A stretch of 64,000 nt of DNA from Populus alba (GCF_005239225.2 NC_133301.1:14136318-14200317), one strand, 5' to 3'. Positions 38,064 to 49,670 are shown, counted from the stretch's first letter. The notes: generated by a model not told the origin, from the letters alone. Numbers and translations are program-made.

Positions 38064-38414
38064 CTAATTTATTTTACAGAAAACAGAGACAAAATACAAA
38101 ATAGTACAGTCATCTGAGCGCATGGTGGCTTTAAGCTCCTCCACCGCACACAGCTGCTGCTGCTCTGAAATCTGCAACCCCATTTCTGACATTAGAATCT
38201 GAAACGTCAAATTCATGTCTGCCAAACGCATTAATATCATTTCAATGTCATCCACGCACGCACAGACACCCACAGGCCACAGTGACACATCCCCCTTCCC
38301 TCCCGCACCCACCCACCTCGCACCTCGCACCTCGCACCTCGCACTCTGTTTCTTCCTTTGGGTTCCATTTGGACCTTTTGCTCTCCTTGTATCTTGCTGC
38401 CTTCTACTGGTCAT
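38064..38414 (-). CDS. Uncharacterised open frame, 116 aa, uncertain
   Basis: The ATG-started minus-strand frame has two parts. The first 50 residues are basic and contain a translation of a 7-bp tandem repeat (cacctcg on the plus strand, about 38315-38345), so they look non-coding. The second part (VDDIEMILMRLADMNLTF, then SEMGLQISEQQQLCAVEELK) has a heptad-like pattern of hydrophobic residues that suggests an amphipathic helix or coiled coil. I do not recognise it. It lies about 1.5 kb downstream of, and on the same strand as, the nucleoporin gene. It may be a small gene, an exon remnant or chance. Confidence 0.25.
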   Translation of the reverse strand: MTSRRQQDTRRAKGPNGTQRKKQSARCEVRGARWVGAGGKGDVSLWPVGVCACVDDIEMILMRLADMNLTFQILMSEMGLQISEQQQLCAVEELKATMRSDDCTILYFVSVFCKIN

Positions 38415-38509
38415 GTATTCAGTTTAGTTCCCACTGTTCCTGTTCCTATTCCCATATACCTTAATAATTGTGGCATCTCAGGCATTCATCATTTCATTAG
38501 TACTGTTAC

Positions 38510-38660
38510 AAAGGTTATTTTTCATTCAAAAATATATTTAAATAATATTTATTTATTTTTTACGGTAATATATCAAAACCATCTAAAAACATCAAAAACT
38601 AATTTAAAAAAATAACTAGATTTTCAACAAATACACAACTAGTTATATCGCTAAACATGT
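38510..38660 (+). mobile_element. AT-rich MITE-like family copy
   Basis: The interior blocks attcaaaaatatatttaaat, atttattttttac and aaaaccatctaaaaacatc match the 3217-3415 family. The ends are unclear. Confidence 0.4.
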
Positions 38661-39943
38661 TCTAAACTTGTGAGTCAATAAATCAAACTAACTTTATTTC
38701 AAAACAACATAGTTTGTTTTTTAAAATAAAAAATTGTTCGTAACATAAGAAAACATAAACATTTTTTTTAATAAAAACGGAGTTAAATCTCATCTAAATT
38801 TTTTTAGATCAATCAAATTTTTTAATATTAATTTTTTAGGTGAGTTACAAAAAAAACCTAACTCGAGTTAAACTTTGAATAGTTGGATTACTAGGTTGAC
38901 CCAAAATCCACAAATCAAAAGATCTAATTCCGTGCCTTTATAAACAACTTGTGGAATTTTGCAGTCCGAGAACTTCTTTTTTGTCAAATTGACATCCACT
39001 TAGTAACTTTGGACTAATTTTTATGCATCTAAATTGAGGTCTAAATTTGCAGCAAAGGATTGAGGATGCATTTGAAACCATTAGAACCCCATGTGCACCA
39101 AACACCACCACTTGCGTTTAGTGATTGAATTTTTTTTATTTTCATGTAGAGCCCATGTGAACTTGACACATAAAAGGGCAAAACATAGAAGCTCTGGTTT
39201 GGACCTAAATTATATTTGTTGTGTGGTCAAAAATCAAACCATCTACAACAGCAATGGATTACCCGTACAATTTTACTTTTCACAATTAAACTTGAGACTT
39301 GAAGCCTAGTAGTTTAAAAAAAAATCAAGAGGATGCACAGACTTTCCAGAGTTAAATTAGATCTCAATCTAAGGTAGCAAGGACAACAAGAGGGAAGAAA
39401 ATGAAATTAAACCAGGAAAAGAAGAGGAAAAAGGTGGGGCATCATGAAATTCAATGGTCGTTAAGATGGAACCCACAGGGACAGGGTGAATAATAATAAT
39501 TGTAAGCTAGCTGATAGGGTACAAGTTCTTCCTGCAATGAAAATGGGAGCAACATGTGATTCCCACGGCATCATGTTCTAATGTTGAAAACCAAAGCCTT
39601 TCTGTACACAAATTCTTCAATCGTGTCATAAGAATTTATGCAACTTACTGTTTAAATCATCAAGTTTCATCCACAACAAGGAACAGCTGGGGGCCAGTAA
39701 GGACCCACTCTTGTCTGCCCCAAAGCAAACTCACCAGCGGGTATTTGGGCCTAAACAGATTGGACATGGACCCTGGCCCAATCATCGGGCTTGGGGCTAT
39801 GATGATTCAGAAATGAGAACAACTACATGAGTTCTGTCAATAACTAATAATTCAATGCAGTTAATTTGGCAAATGTTAGAAAAGGATGAATACCTAAAAA
39901 TACCAGGGGGGGGAGGGGGGACACAAAAATGTCATTGTTTTAT

Positions 39944-42900
39944 CTAATAGCAGATGGCATCTTTGCCTATAGAACTGAAAGATAACCTAGTTGTCTTCTC
40001 TGATCCAAACTTGAACTTCAGATCGGAAGATGCATTGTCTGGTATAGAGGCGTTGCTTGTTGAAGGGAAAGAAAAAACAAGGGCAGGATCAGACTTCTTA
40101 GAGCCAAAACTATATGAAGGAATTGAGGATGCATCTTTAGGCGGAGACGGAACGGTGGCTGAGGTTGATGGCATGATGGTTGGTGTTGGAGGCTCAGAGT
40201 TTACACCCGAAGATGCAGAGACAGGGAAGGTAAATCCAGAAGTTGTCTTATCAGAAGATAACGCCCATCTTTGATCAGGCTTGCCAACGGTAATAGAAGG
40301 CAAAGCTGGTTTATTCCCTGAAGAGTGAGTGGGAGGCTTCTGAAAACTTGGAAACTCCGAGGAAGCGGCATTTGGCACAGCCTTCAAGTCTGAAGCTGCA
40401 GTATTATTTTTTGCAGCAGTGTCAGCTTGAACAGTAACTTCCCGAGGAGCAAACTTAAAAAGAAGATTCCCTCTATCTTCAGTCGCCTGAGCTGAATTTG
40501 TTTTGTCAGCTTGATCTGGTTTTCTCAAAGAATCAAGGCCATTGGCCAAGCTATTATTGTTGTTTGAGGAGAGGGATTTCTTCCAGGAGGTGGCTAGCCT
40601 CAACTCAGCAGATTTCTCTTTAGGAGTTGGCAAATTTCTCTCCAGGTGTTCTAATATTTTCTGAGCCATCTGCCTGGAATGTGGAGGAACAGATGGAAAA
40701 CTGACTTTGGAGCTTTGTGGCTCACTATCCGCTGCCAGAAATTTTGAGGGGCTACTTGTTCCTCCTTTTTCTGTATTCTTCTTTACACCTGAAAATAATC
40801 CTTCAAAGGCATTGAAGTTTTCCACCTGAGGACTGTTTAAAGTTGAATGATAACTAGCAGACCCTCTAGAAGGAGTTTCTGCGACAGCTTTATGCCGTAT
40901 CCTAGTCCTACGAATGGGTCCAACAGAACCATGTACATCATCCACTGAATTGCCCCTTGAATTCACCTACAAGCTCAAAAACTGAAATTAAGAACAGTAC
41001 TTGAAAGTTTATTGATAATGACAATAGTTGTACCAAAACAACAGCAACATAGAATCACAGACAAAAGAAAATTTCTATGACAGGACAAAAAGACTTCACC
41101 TTAGGCCAAGAAATTAGTTCATTTTCATGCAGCCAATGCATCTAAAATTCCACTGGAGTGTTAAGTCTCGACCAAGACTAGAATCACTATAACATATCAC
41201 ACAATTATGCCATATATATATATTTGTCCAAGAAACAAAAGAACATGATAATCACATCCACAAGACAGAAAAACACGATGACTATGAATATGGAAAAATT
41301 ACCATTCCATAAATTTAAAATTTTCTTGTCCAAGGTAACAGAACAACATGATGGCATCCCATTGAAATAAATTACATAGACAAGACATAAAAACACAATG
41401 ACTCCAGACAAAGAAAGTTACCTGTCCGTGTACAGGAGTTTGAGGCTGCTGAAAGGGAGATGACGTCATATTCAAGGGCCTATCATGATCACCTTGTAAC
41501 TGAAGCAACCAATAAATGTGTAGAAGAGAAAAGAGTCATCTCACATGTGATGAATCACGTCCAAAAAAGCACCATTGGCATAAGAAAACTTGATTCCACA
41601 TACCTGTGACTTAGACTTTGAATAAAAAGTCCTAGAATAAGGAGTTCGGGGGAAATTGTGAAGCCCGAATCTCCCTCTTTGACTTTGTGGAGTCATAAAC
41701 CCACGCTGATCCTGTACCATGGCACCTGGCCAGCATGTGGAGGGCTTAGGTGAAGGAGATGGCAAAAATGGCTTTGATCCAAGCAGGTTGCCAATCACTA
41801 ATGCCCCTCGATCTTTTGAAATTAAACTCTTAGAGCCAAAGCCTACTTCTGATGCTCGGTTTTCCATATAAGCCCTTGCAATATCAATTGGTGAGGCTCC
41901 AACATCATCTGGCAGCTGTGAGATTACACACAACTATCAGGCTATCCATGGATATGAGAAAATGAAAACAGAGTATGCATCCAATTTTGTGTTCACTTGT
42001 GCATTTGCAAAAGTAAACCATTCCTAGCAATTATGAAAAAAAGAGCAAATATAGAGGTATATCTGTCTGTATGTTGTATATGAATAGAACTTAGATTCCT
42101 GTCTTTTTTTTTCCCAATTTCCTCTCAAGCCTTTCCAAAAAAAAACTCTTTTCCTTGGAGGATGCAAGTGGACAGCCATGCCATTAACAAAAACACTGTC
42201 AAGCACTGATGTCCAAATTGTAACTTAATTCCTAAAGTCATAATCTGGTCAAGTTTACTTTAAGCCTTAATTCCAATGGTGTGCTGAAAAAATAGCTCAT
42301 ATGAGTGTGTGCCTGCATGCAGATGTATATTCAGATTAAGTTCCAAACACAAATGTATAAGCAATCTCAAGAATGATCTTTTGCATGTATCTTCCCTGAT
42401 ATGAAAATCCAGTGCTTGATGCATGAGAAAGTACATGAATTTAGAGAAGCATGTGCTTTGCAAAGTACATGAATTTAGAGAAGCATGCGCCTTGAACATC
42501 TAATATACATTGTATCGTATTTATAAACACATGCTGCATTGAAAATGCACATTGATTGCAATAATTTATTCCACTCACAGTTGACTTGACAAGAGGGGTT
42601 GAGTTTCCCCAAATAGCTGTATTCAAATCTTCATGCTTTTCTTCAGTTGACTTTGTTGAACTTTCGAAGGGGATTGCAAGGCCTCCAACAACTCCAGGAA
42701 TCACGCTTGAATATCTCTTTTCTTGAATTTTTGAAGTTCCCCAAATAGCTGTGTTAATATCTTCTTGCTTTTCTTCAGTTGACTTTCTTGAACATTCAAT
42801 GGCAGCAGCAGGCCTTCCAACATCTCTAGCAGTCATGCTTGAGTGTTCCTTTTCTTGCTCAACATTCGGAAGATTAACAGCTCTTGAATGAAGTATCTCC

Positions 42901-44589
42901 ATCAAACGACTAATTTCATCCCTGCATAGTGATGGAGAGAACTATGAATTTTTCATATTTAGATCATCACAACCAGGCTCCATGTCAGTTCAATGGCAAT
43001 GGTGGAACAAAAGTGGTACGAAAAGTCCATGTTTCTTTAAGATTATATTTACACATGTAATCAATTATCATTACCTAGAAAACTTTCGGTCCTTCACTAC
43101 TTGTTCAATTTCAGAAAGCCCATTATGACCAGAAATGCCAAGTTTTTGATGTTCATGGCCCTCAAAGTCAGAACCACTCTTGGATATTTCTGCAGCTCTG
43201 CTAGTACCAGCTACATCAGTTGATCTGGGTGCTGCTTGCTGCCACAAATAATTCCCAATGGTGAGACTATTTTATTCGCAGAAATGCCAGAAGTTAAAAA
43301 GCCCGAAGAAAAGCTTATGTTATAATAACACTGTTGTACAAATAATTCATGAATAGATCAATCATAACATTCTTTCAGTAAATGCTCATGAAAATATAAA
43401 ACAAACAGAGAATAAAAACTTACAACTTCATATTCTAAAATCTAAATCGATACCAGTTAGAAAGGAACAAATGCACAAAATAACAAACATATATTACTAT
43501 CCCTGATAAGCTGTTAGAAGATTTCATTACTCTCCAAAACATAAATTAAACTAGCAAAATGTAGCACAAAAAACACATGACATGAAGAACCCACAAAAAA
43601 AGGGGAAAAAAAAGAAACGGAAATGAGGTTTACTGTTTACAATCAATTTGCATCAAGAATACCAGGTGTTTTTCTGCACCTTCAAAATAAGTAATGACTC
43701 ATATAGCAAAATAGATTAAACAAATTCATCATGTATACACTAGACATAAATGATCCAGAAGTTGCAATAGAAAAGGGGAAAAAAACACTACCTCTATTTT
43801 TAGTATTCATTAAAAACCATTCATCATACCAAGCATTACTCCTTACAAAACCATCAGCTAACCCGAATCAAAAAGTAATTGTTCCAACAAAAGAAAGTTG
43901 CAGCAAGTATGTCATCCAAATATTTCGAACTAGACTCAAAATTGGGAACAAGTCAAACAACACACTTCATTCATTTCAAGGCCAACATTCCTCAATTCAA
44001 CCTATGTAATTGAAAGTTTGAATGTTTTTCCACAAAGATATAAAGTTTTGCCTTACATTAACAGTGAGATTGGCATCATCACCACTAGCATTCTGCTCCT
44101 CCACCTCCTCATGTGATTTCACTATAAATAAATTAAAAACATATAACTAATCAAATTAAAAATAAAAACGTATAAATAAATAAATAATCGCAAATCGACA
44201 GCTTCAAAAAATATTAAAAAAAAAAAAACATCATCATTCAAAATACTTAATACAAAACCCTAAATAATCAAACTTAATCACAAAGAAAACAGAGACTATC
44301 AAAACTGACCGTCATCTTCTTCCCGATTAGCGTCGTCATCCACAGACTCCGATTTGGAGAAGAAAGAGGGGAAAATCAAGTTCGCACCGCCAGAAATCAA
44401 CTTGTAAGCCGGATCCACCAGCTTCGACAACCACCGACGCCGTTGCGCTTGGTTATCCTGCGGCCTAGCATACGGTGTTGCCAGTGGCCTCCGCGACGGC
44501 GGCTTCCTCAATTTACCCCCGGCTCCTCGAACTTCCACTATCGATTTTCGTCCCAACGACATCGTTTCGCCGTCGTTTGTGCTTCCCAT
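39944..44589 (-). CDS. Short NUP1/NUP136-like nucleoporin (At5g20200 type)
   Basis: Seven exons on the minus strand join in frame: 44589-44310, 44121-44057, 43238-43075, 42921-42579, 41915-41604, 41499-41422 and 40966-39944, giving 754 aa. All junctions are GT-AG. Plant NUP1/NUP136 signatures are present: [15 protein letters not shown] and [19 protein letters not shown] (about 26-68), [18 protein letters not shown] (exon 5), [16 protein letters not shown] (exon 5), [14 protein letters not shown] (exon 7) and [17 protein letters not shown]. The full NUP1 of Arabidopsis is about 1,300 aa with a long FG-repeat C-terminus. Here only a few FG pairs occur ([15 protein letters not shown]) and the protein ends [12 protein letters not shown]. 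The length fits my memory of the shorter paralogue At5g20200, so I read this as a normal short form rather than a break. NUP1/NUP136 is a nuclear-basket component involved in nuclear shape and mRNA export. The role of the short form is inferred. Exon 4 holds an in-frame 132-bp duplication. Confidence 0.85.
42428..42495 (+). repeat. 34-bp tandem duplication in a nucleoporin intron
   Basis: The sequence aaagtacatgaatttagag plus aagcatg is repeated with a 34-bp period starting at 42428 and 42462, inside the intron between exons 4 and 5. Confidence 0.85.
42600..42863 (-). repeat. In-frame 132-bp tandem duplication in nucleoporin exon 4
   Basis: The block ccccaaatagctgt occurs at 42607 and 42739, exactly 132 bp apart, with matching sequence around both. 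It encodes two 44-residue units (about residues 190-277), each with the core KSTEEKxEDxNTAIWGxS. The period is a multiple of three, so the frame is kept. Confidence 0.85.
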
Positions 44590-44937
44590 TTGATTTCTTA
44601 CTTCTCTGACAGTGTCAGCCGTAGTGGAAGTAGAAATTTACTAGGTCCAGAGCGAGAGAAAGAGAGCAAGGAGGAGGAAAGGCCGCGCCTTGTTTTTTTA
44701 CTGTGTCTTGTTTTTGTTATCTTTTTAAGGGGGAAACTACATTAGAGTCCTTCACTTATTATATATATTTCAACTTGTATTGAAACTAATAAAAGTTTCG
44801 ATTTCACCATTCATGGATTGTATAATTGAGATATGAGAAATGTTAAACGATTTTTAAACATGAAACAAATTTATTTTGATGAGATGTTTCTTTTACCCAT
44901 TGTTATTTGTAAATTTTATATTTATATTGTAATTTTT

Positions 44938-45023
44938 CTAGCATGGGTAGTCTTACATCTTTTTTTTATTATTAATATATCTAGCATGGGTAGTCTTACA
45001 TCTTTTTTTTATTATTAATATAG
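44938..45023 (+). repeat. 43-bp tandem duplication at the SINE tail
   Basis: ctagcatgggtagtcttaca followed by tctttttttt and attattaatata occurs twice, at 44938-44980 and 44981-45023. The second copy abuts the SINE at 45022. Confidence 0.9.
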
Positions 45024-45176
45024 GTGTTCGGACAAGTTTGTATCTATTTCAACTAATCTTACGGACCTTGAAATTAACGACCATGTAAACCTCTAGTGAC
45101 TCTGAAATTTGTAGAACTCGAAGTGATGATTTCTAAGAAACAAACACAGAACATGACCAATTAAGTTAAACCCTAC
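45022..45176 (-). mobile_element. tRNA-derived SINE copy, best preserved
   Basis: The plus strand shows aggtgttcggacaagtttg, cttacggaccttgaaattaa and cgaccatgtaaacctc. It then shows a B-box region (gtagaactcgaagtgatga, reverse of a tRNA-like TTCGA motif) and a head (catgaccaattaagttaaac, reverse of an A-box-like GTTTAACTTAATTGGTCATG). The poly-T plus tattaata on the left is the reversed A-rich tail. It is Pol III-type, non-coding and in reverse orientation. Confidence 0.7.
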
Positions 45177-45859
45177 ATTTTATTAGTAAAAAAACAGTTA
45201 CACCCCTATATCTTATTAGCATAAGATGATGCAAATAAAAAAAAGTAAGCATTCAATTTATAATGAGGATTGTTTTTTTAAGTTTTGATTTTTATTTTTG
45301 GCTTTTGATATTCGGAAAATGTATTTTTTTTTTGGGTTATGGCGGGTGGGATTGAGTATAATACTATATTTCTTACCTTAACTTCCATAGTATATTTTAT
45401 TTCTCATGTTAATTGAATATTCAAGATATTTTTACTTGGTTTAAATATTTAAATATAAATTCCTTGTAACTGTTTTAATTTTTCTCCATTTTTATTTTGT
45501 AAACTATCATGTGAAAATATCTCATAATAAATATATTTATATAAAAAAAAGAAAAAACCAAAAATCAAGTCAAATAAGACTCGGTTAATCATTTTAACTA
45601 TAAGAGGGTTACATTGAAAGTTTTGTAGAAACTACAGGATCAAATGTTGAAACATTATGAACAGATATGAATTGAGATTTAAATTTAAATTTCTAAATCC
45701 TAGGAATTAAAAATATTTTTGACCTTTTAATTTTCTCATTTTCAAAATGACAACAAATTGATTGTGGTGACCGTTGCGAATTGTTATGGTGAACCATTTT
45801 TATCTGGGACCGACTAATGGTGACAGTAACTTCTTCTTTTTTTCACTTGTTGAAAAAAA

Positions 45860-46000
45860 AATTAGATAATTTTAATATTATAATAATTTTTATTTTTTAA
45901 ATTTTATTTTTTAATATCATTATATCAAAATAATTTAAATACACCAAAACAAAATCCAAATTTTTTTTAAAATAGTTTTAAAATGTAAAAATAAACAAAA
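45860..46000 (+). mobile_element. AT-rich MITE-like family copy
   Basis: Interior blocks (taataatttttattttttaa, tttaatatcattatatcaa, acaccaaaacaaaatcc) match the family of 3217-3415. The ends are eroded. Confidence 0.4.
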
Positions 46001-47689
46001 AAAAAATTTAATGTTATAGATATAACTTTAGTTTTTTAATTGGATTTAGACCAAACTAGGTAAAAAAGTCCGGGTTTTTTTTATTAATTTTTGAATTATT
46101 GAGTTAATTCAAGACAAGACAATTATTTTATTAAGATAATAGCATTTCATTTCATTTATTTATTTTAGTATTGATTAATCATATCAACAAAACCTCAATA
46201 ATTTATCATATGCAACTGAAAAATCAACCCAAATAAGGTTTAAATTGAATTTAATAAATACAAATATTATGGATAAATGAAAACGAATTCAAATAATAGT
46301 TGCATTGTGTGTTACTGAGAATTGATTGATAGGAGGAAAGAAAATGAAAACAATGGCATTTGAAATTAGATAAATTTCTAATTTGGGAATAACCTTATAG
46401 ATATTGACTAAATAAAGGTACTAAAATCTCACCTAGGATTTTATAATCATGGATTCACTGGGGTCTTATAATTGTTTTATTATATTTATTTTATATTGAA
46501 ATATAAAATATAAAAAAATATTATAAAAAAAAACTTCAAAAAACCTAGACATATGAGCTTGGTGGCCCAACACTTCTAGGTCTCTAAAAAAAAACCTAGA
46601 CACATGGGCTTTCAAGTCTGAGCGTATGTGCTTAGGCCTCGTATATTTAATTTTTTTGTCTTTTTAAAGGGAGGATGAACTTTAAAAAAATAATAATAAA
46701 ATAATATGTCATTTGTTTGCCTTAATTCTAGCTACTAGTGTGATGGTTGGAAAATTATAACATAATGTTTTTTGCCCTAAAAACCCTTTCTTAACCCATT
46801 ATAACAAAAAAATCCTTATAAACATTTTTATAATATCTAGAAATCAATTTATCAACTTAAGAAACCCAAAAAATAATCAAAAATACAAAATCAAATTGGG
46901 TTAGATTTTCTTCCTCGACTTTCATCTATTTTCAGGCAATATTAAGGTTTTAAATAATAACTATCAAACTCTTTTCATCAAATAGAGCCACTAAATACCA
47001 CGTTCAATAATTTTCATGGTCAAAATTAGTGAAAAGAACAACTCTCTCTATATCGAAATTCGACAATGCTCTTTCTCATCTCTCACAAAATAAAGACTAA
47101 AAAAATAACAAAAATAAAGTTTTATATCAAAATTGAATTTGAGAGGAAAAAAATTAAGGGGCCAAAAAGGTATCATTTTAAAAATTAAAGGACTAAATTA
47201 AACTTTTTACGCTAGCTTTGAACATACCATCTATTTTCATCACCTTTTGCATCTTGGTTCTTTTTATTTCAATTTTAACCTTGGTTAATAAATAGAAAGC
47301 AATTAACTATCAATTTTGTAATTGAATAACTTAATCAATGATAAAAGAAGTTTGAAGACCAAAATAAAAAAAGCATTGCTCCAACATTTTCGAGACCGCC
47401 CTTCCATTTTAAGTTTTTGTTAATGTCCAAAAATTTTGGGATTATATTTGGAGGTTTTATGTTCAATCTATGAAAGAATAGGAGGGATTTAGGATTGAGG
47501 GGCTATCCCACTTTAAAAATGAGAAGAGGTTTTTATTGTACCTTTCTCATTAAGCATTATTTATTAGAATAATATTTTGTTTGTTTTTTTGTTTTTTTAA
47601 TTAATGCTTAATTTTAAAAAATCATCCTTTAATATTGTATTTTTTTAATTGAGTTATTTCACTCTTACTACATGGATCACAGGTTTGGT

Positions 47690-48045
47690 GAGTTAACCAA
47701 ATCGATTCGGTTTTTTTCCTTTTTTTAATTAATTTTTTTTTCAATTTCATCATTTAATATTAAATTTGATTAGAAATTATACTTCATTATTTGTTTTATT
47801 TTTTTTCTATTGGGTTATTTTGACCTCATGATCAAAGAATTGTGCTTAATAAATTAACCTAAGTTTAATTCAGGGTATTTTTGTTATTTTTAAATAGAAT
47901 ATTTTTTAATTTTATCATTTAAAATTAAATTGATTGGAAATTAAGTTTTATAATCTGCTTTAATTTTTTTTTTGTATAATGATATTTAGTTTTATTATGA
48001 CGATGATGGGTTTTAATATTTTAACCTTATTAAATTGATTGTTTT
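47690..48045 (+). repeat. Array of the approximately 150-bp AT-rich repeat
   Basis: Two to three units with the same block order as 13570-14160: tttcatcatttaatattaa, attagaaattatac, tattgggttattttgacc, tcatgatcaa and gtttaattcaggg. Confidence 0.5.
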
Positions 48046-48548
48046 TTTTATTTTCTTTCTAAGCCTATGATGCATGTCTGTGTGTCCCAAGTCTTTTTGT
48101 TTCTTCTGTCTTTATACCATAATCAAATGCTATTTTAAATAAATATGTTTTAGAATAGTTTGAAATTGAGTTTTTATACTTCCAAAACAAAATATAAAGA
48201 AAAATATATCTCATTGTCCCCTCTTTTTTTTTTCTCTCATTATTTATACGGTAATATATCAAACGCAAACGGGATAACTGCCGACTGGTATAATTGTTTA
48301 CAAAGAATGAGTTAGGGGAAGATTATAATTTGAAGTACAGCCATGCCATCTTGCCCCTAAACCTTTGGTAAAGAGCTAAAAGAAAATAAGAATTAATAGA
48401 TAAACTAAAGAACACTTTGTTAGTATCTGTCTTTTTATAAACAACTCTCAACTTTCATGCTCGTGGTTAGGTAAAAAGCCCTTTTGATTTTTCTTTATAC
48501 GGGCAACATTCTGATAATCACCTAGGATGCTTAGGGTCACATTGCCAT

Positions 48549-49240
48549 AAAGGGAAGTCAAGTCCATCTCCATTATGGAGTGTTGTAGCTAAATAATTTT
48601 GAAGCACGGCCACCATTAGCTTGCTTTTTTGTTGTTGTGTTCTTTATGGTCTAAAAGTTCTGCTATGACATGCTCTTGAGTTGCTGCAGACAATTTTGAA
48701 GAATGGCAAACATTAGCTGCTTTTGTGTTATAATTAGTTAACAGTTGCAAATGTTGTCTCCATTACTATTCTCTCATGTCTGTCGCCATCATTGAGTTTG
48801 AAAAAATTCTGAATAGGCAGAAACATTAATATTTTTCAAACCAATAGCAGAATAACACCATCATCATCGTCATCATGGTACATTTTTGTGTAAGATTTTG
48901 TAAAAGAAGCCTTTCTTTAAGGTAGGATTTTACCACCAGGTTGCGGGGACGATGGTGGGCTAGCTGTTGATGGTTTACCTGTCATCATAAAGTAACAGAA
49001 AAAAGAGAAGAAAGGTAAGGAATGATTGCAGCTTATAATAGCAGTATTGACAGATGTTAAAGGGGGATTGGGGGGGTCAAGATCTACAGTTCTGAACATC
49101 TCTTGACATCTGAGGACAAAATCAAGTTCCGCATGATAATCATACAGAGGACCTAATCCACACCGAAAGCCGAAAGGCCTTTCCTTTCACTTCAAGGCAC
49201 CACCCGTGACAGGACCAGTTTGACACAAGTGTAAACCCTT
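48549..49240. repeat. Left half of segmental duplication, copy A
   Basis: This segment recurs at 61315-61940 with modest divergence. Shared landmarks are aagggaagtcaagtccatct, ggtctaaaagttctgctatg, aaaagaagcctttctttaag and a 65-bp identical stretch (49091-49155 versus 61799-61863). It ends near 49240, where copy B jumps to the sequence matching 50419. Confidence 0.9.
48917..49184 (-). other. Open frame shared by both duplicated segments
   Basis: On the minus strand, one frame stays open between stops from about 49184 to 48917. It includes FGFRCGLGPLYDYHAELDF and FVLRCQEMFRT, and ends in SPPSSPQPGGKILP before TAA. In copy B the matching end (NPPSSQQPGGRILP) and the LYDYHAELDF part are kept. 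The best-conserved 65 bp of the whole duplicated left half lies in it. I do not recognise a family, and a weak T-rich section in the middle could be an intron. This may be part of a gene, or sequence conserved by chance because the duplication is young. Confidence 0.25.
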
Positions 49241-49484
49241 TAGAATACTAAAATTAGAGAGAAATCAAATCTTGCGTTGAAAAATACTTGCTATGAAGCC
49301 GAAAGGGCTTTAACAAAGAAATTAGCGGATGAGTTGATATATACTGGATTCTTTCCCCTCTCATTAGCAAATGATTTTCCTGCAACTTGTGAAATGATCT
49401 GCAGGAAGATGTTGAAAATCTGGAAAAGACTTGTGATCTGACTTCAAATGGACCCAATAATTGCTAGAACTCAGTGGTTATAGA

Positions 49485-49670
49485 TTATTGGTGACTAACT
49501 AGCAAATAGTTTTTGTAAGATTCTGGCCAAGTCACACTGCCATCAAAACCTACACCATGAGCAGGTACTGCACTTAAAGGTGCTTCTAACACCACCCATC
49601 CATAATTTCCTACATGAATTATCCCCATTGATTCCATAACCAACCCATCAATCAAATCTGAGAAGAAAAA
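49485..49670 (-). other. Possible terminal exon of unknown gene
   Basis: On the minus strand a long polypyrimidine tract and TTCTCAG (acceptor-like) precede an open frame reading LIDGLVMESMGIIHVGNYGW, then VVLEAPLSAVPAHGVGFDGS, ending YLLVSHQ. The composition is protein-like and less AT-rich than the flanks. No upstream exon was identified and I do not recognise it. The segment is absent from the second duplicated copy. Confidence 0.25.

Larger units (their letters stand above)
37749..39943. other. Intergenic region downstream of the nucleoporin gene
   Basis: This contains the uncertain open frame at 38064-38414 and a MITE-like copy at 38510-38660. No FG-repeat coding sequence that could extend the nucleoporin was found. 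A G-rich run (39906-39920) lies just past the nucleoporin stop. Confidence 0.5.
44760..48548. other. Gene-free AT-rich region between nucleoporin and ENT8 loci
   Basis: This holds the SINE and its tandem flank, a MITE-like copy and units of the approximately 150-bp repeat. No coding gene is supported. The first 150 bases upstream of 44589 should be the nucleoporin leader and promoter. Confidence 0.5.

Noticed and set aside
39954..40274. 106-codon plus-strand frame
   Set aside because: It is antisense to the last exon of the nucleoporin.
39944..40966. Nucleoporin as a broken gene that lost its FG tail
   Set aside because: The exon structure is intact, the ending is smooth, and the length fits the shorter paralogue as I remember it, so a normal short form is more likely. 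I could not verify it.
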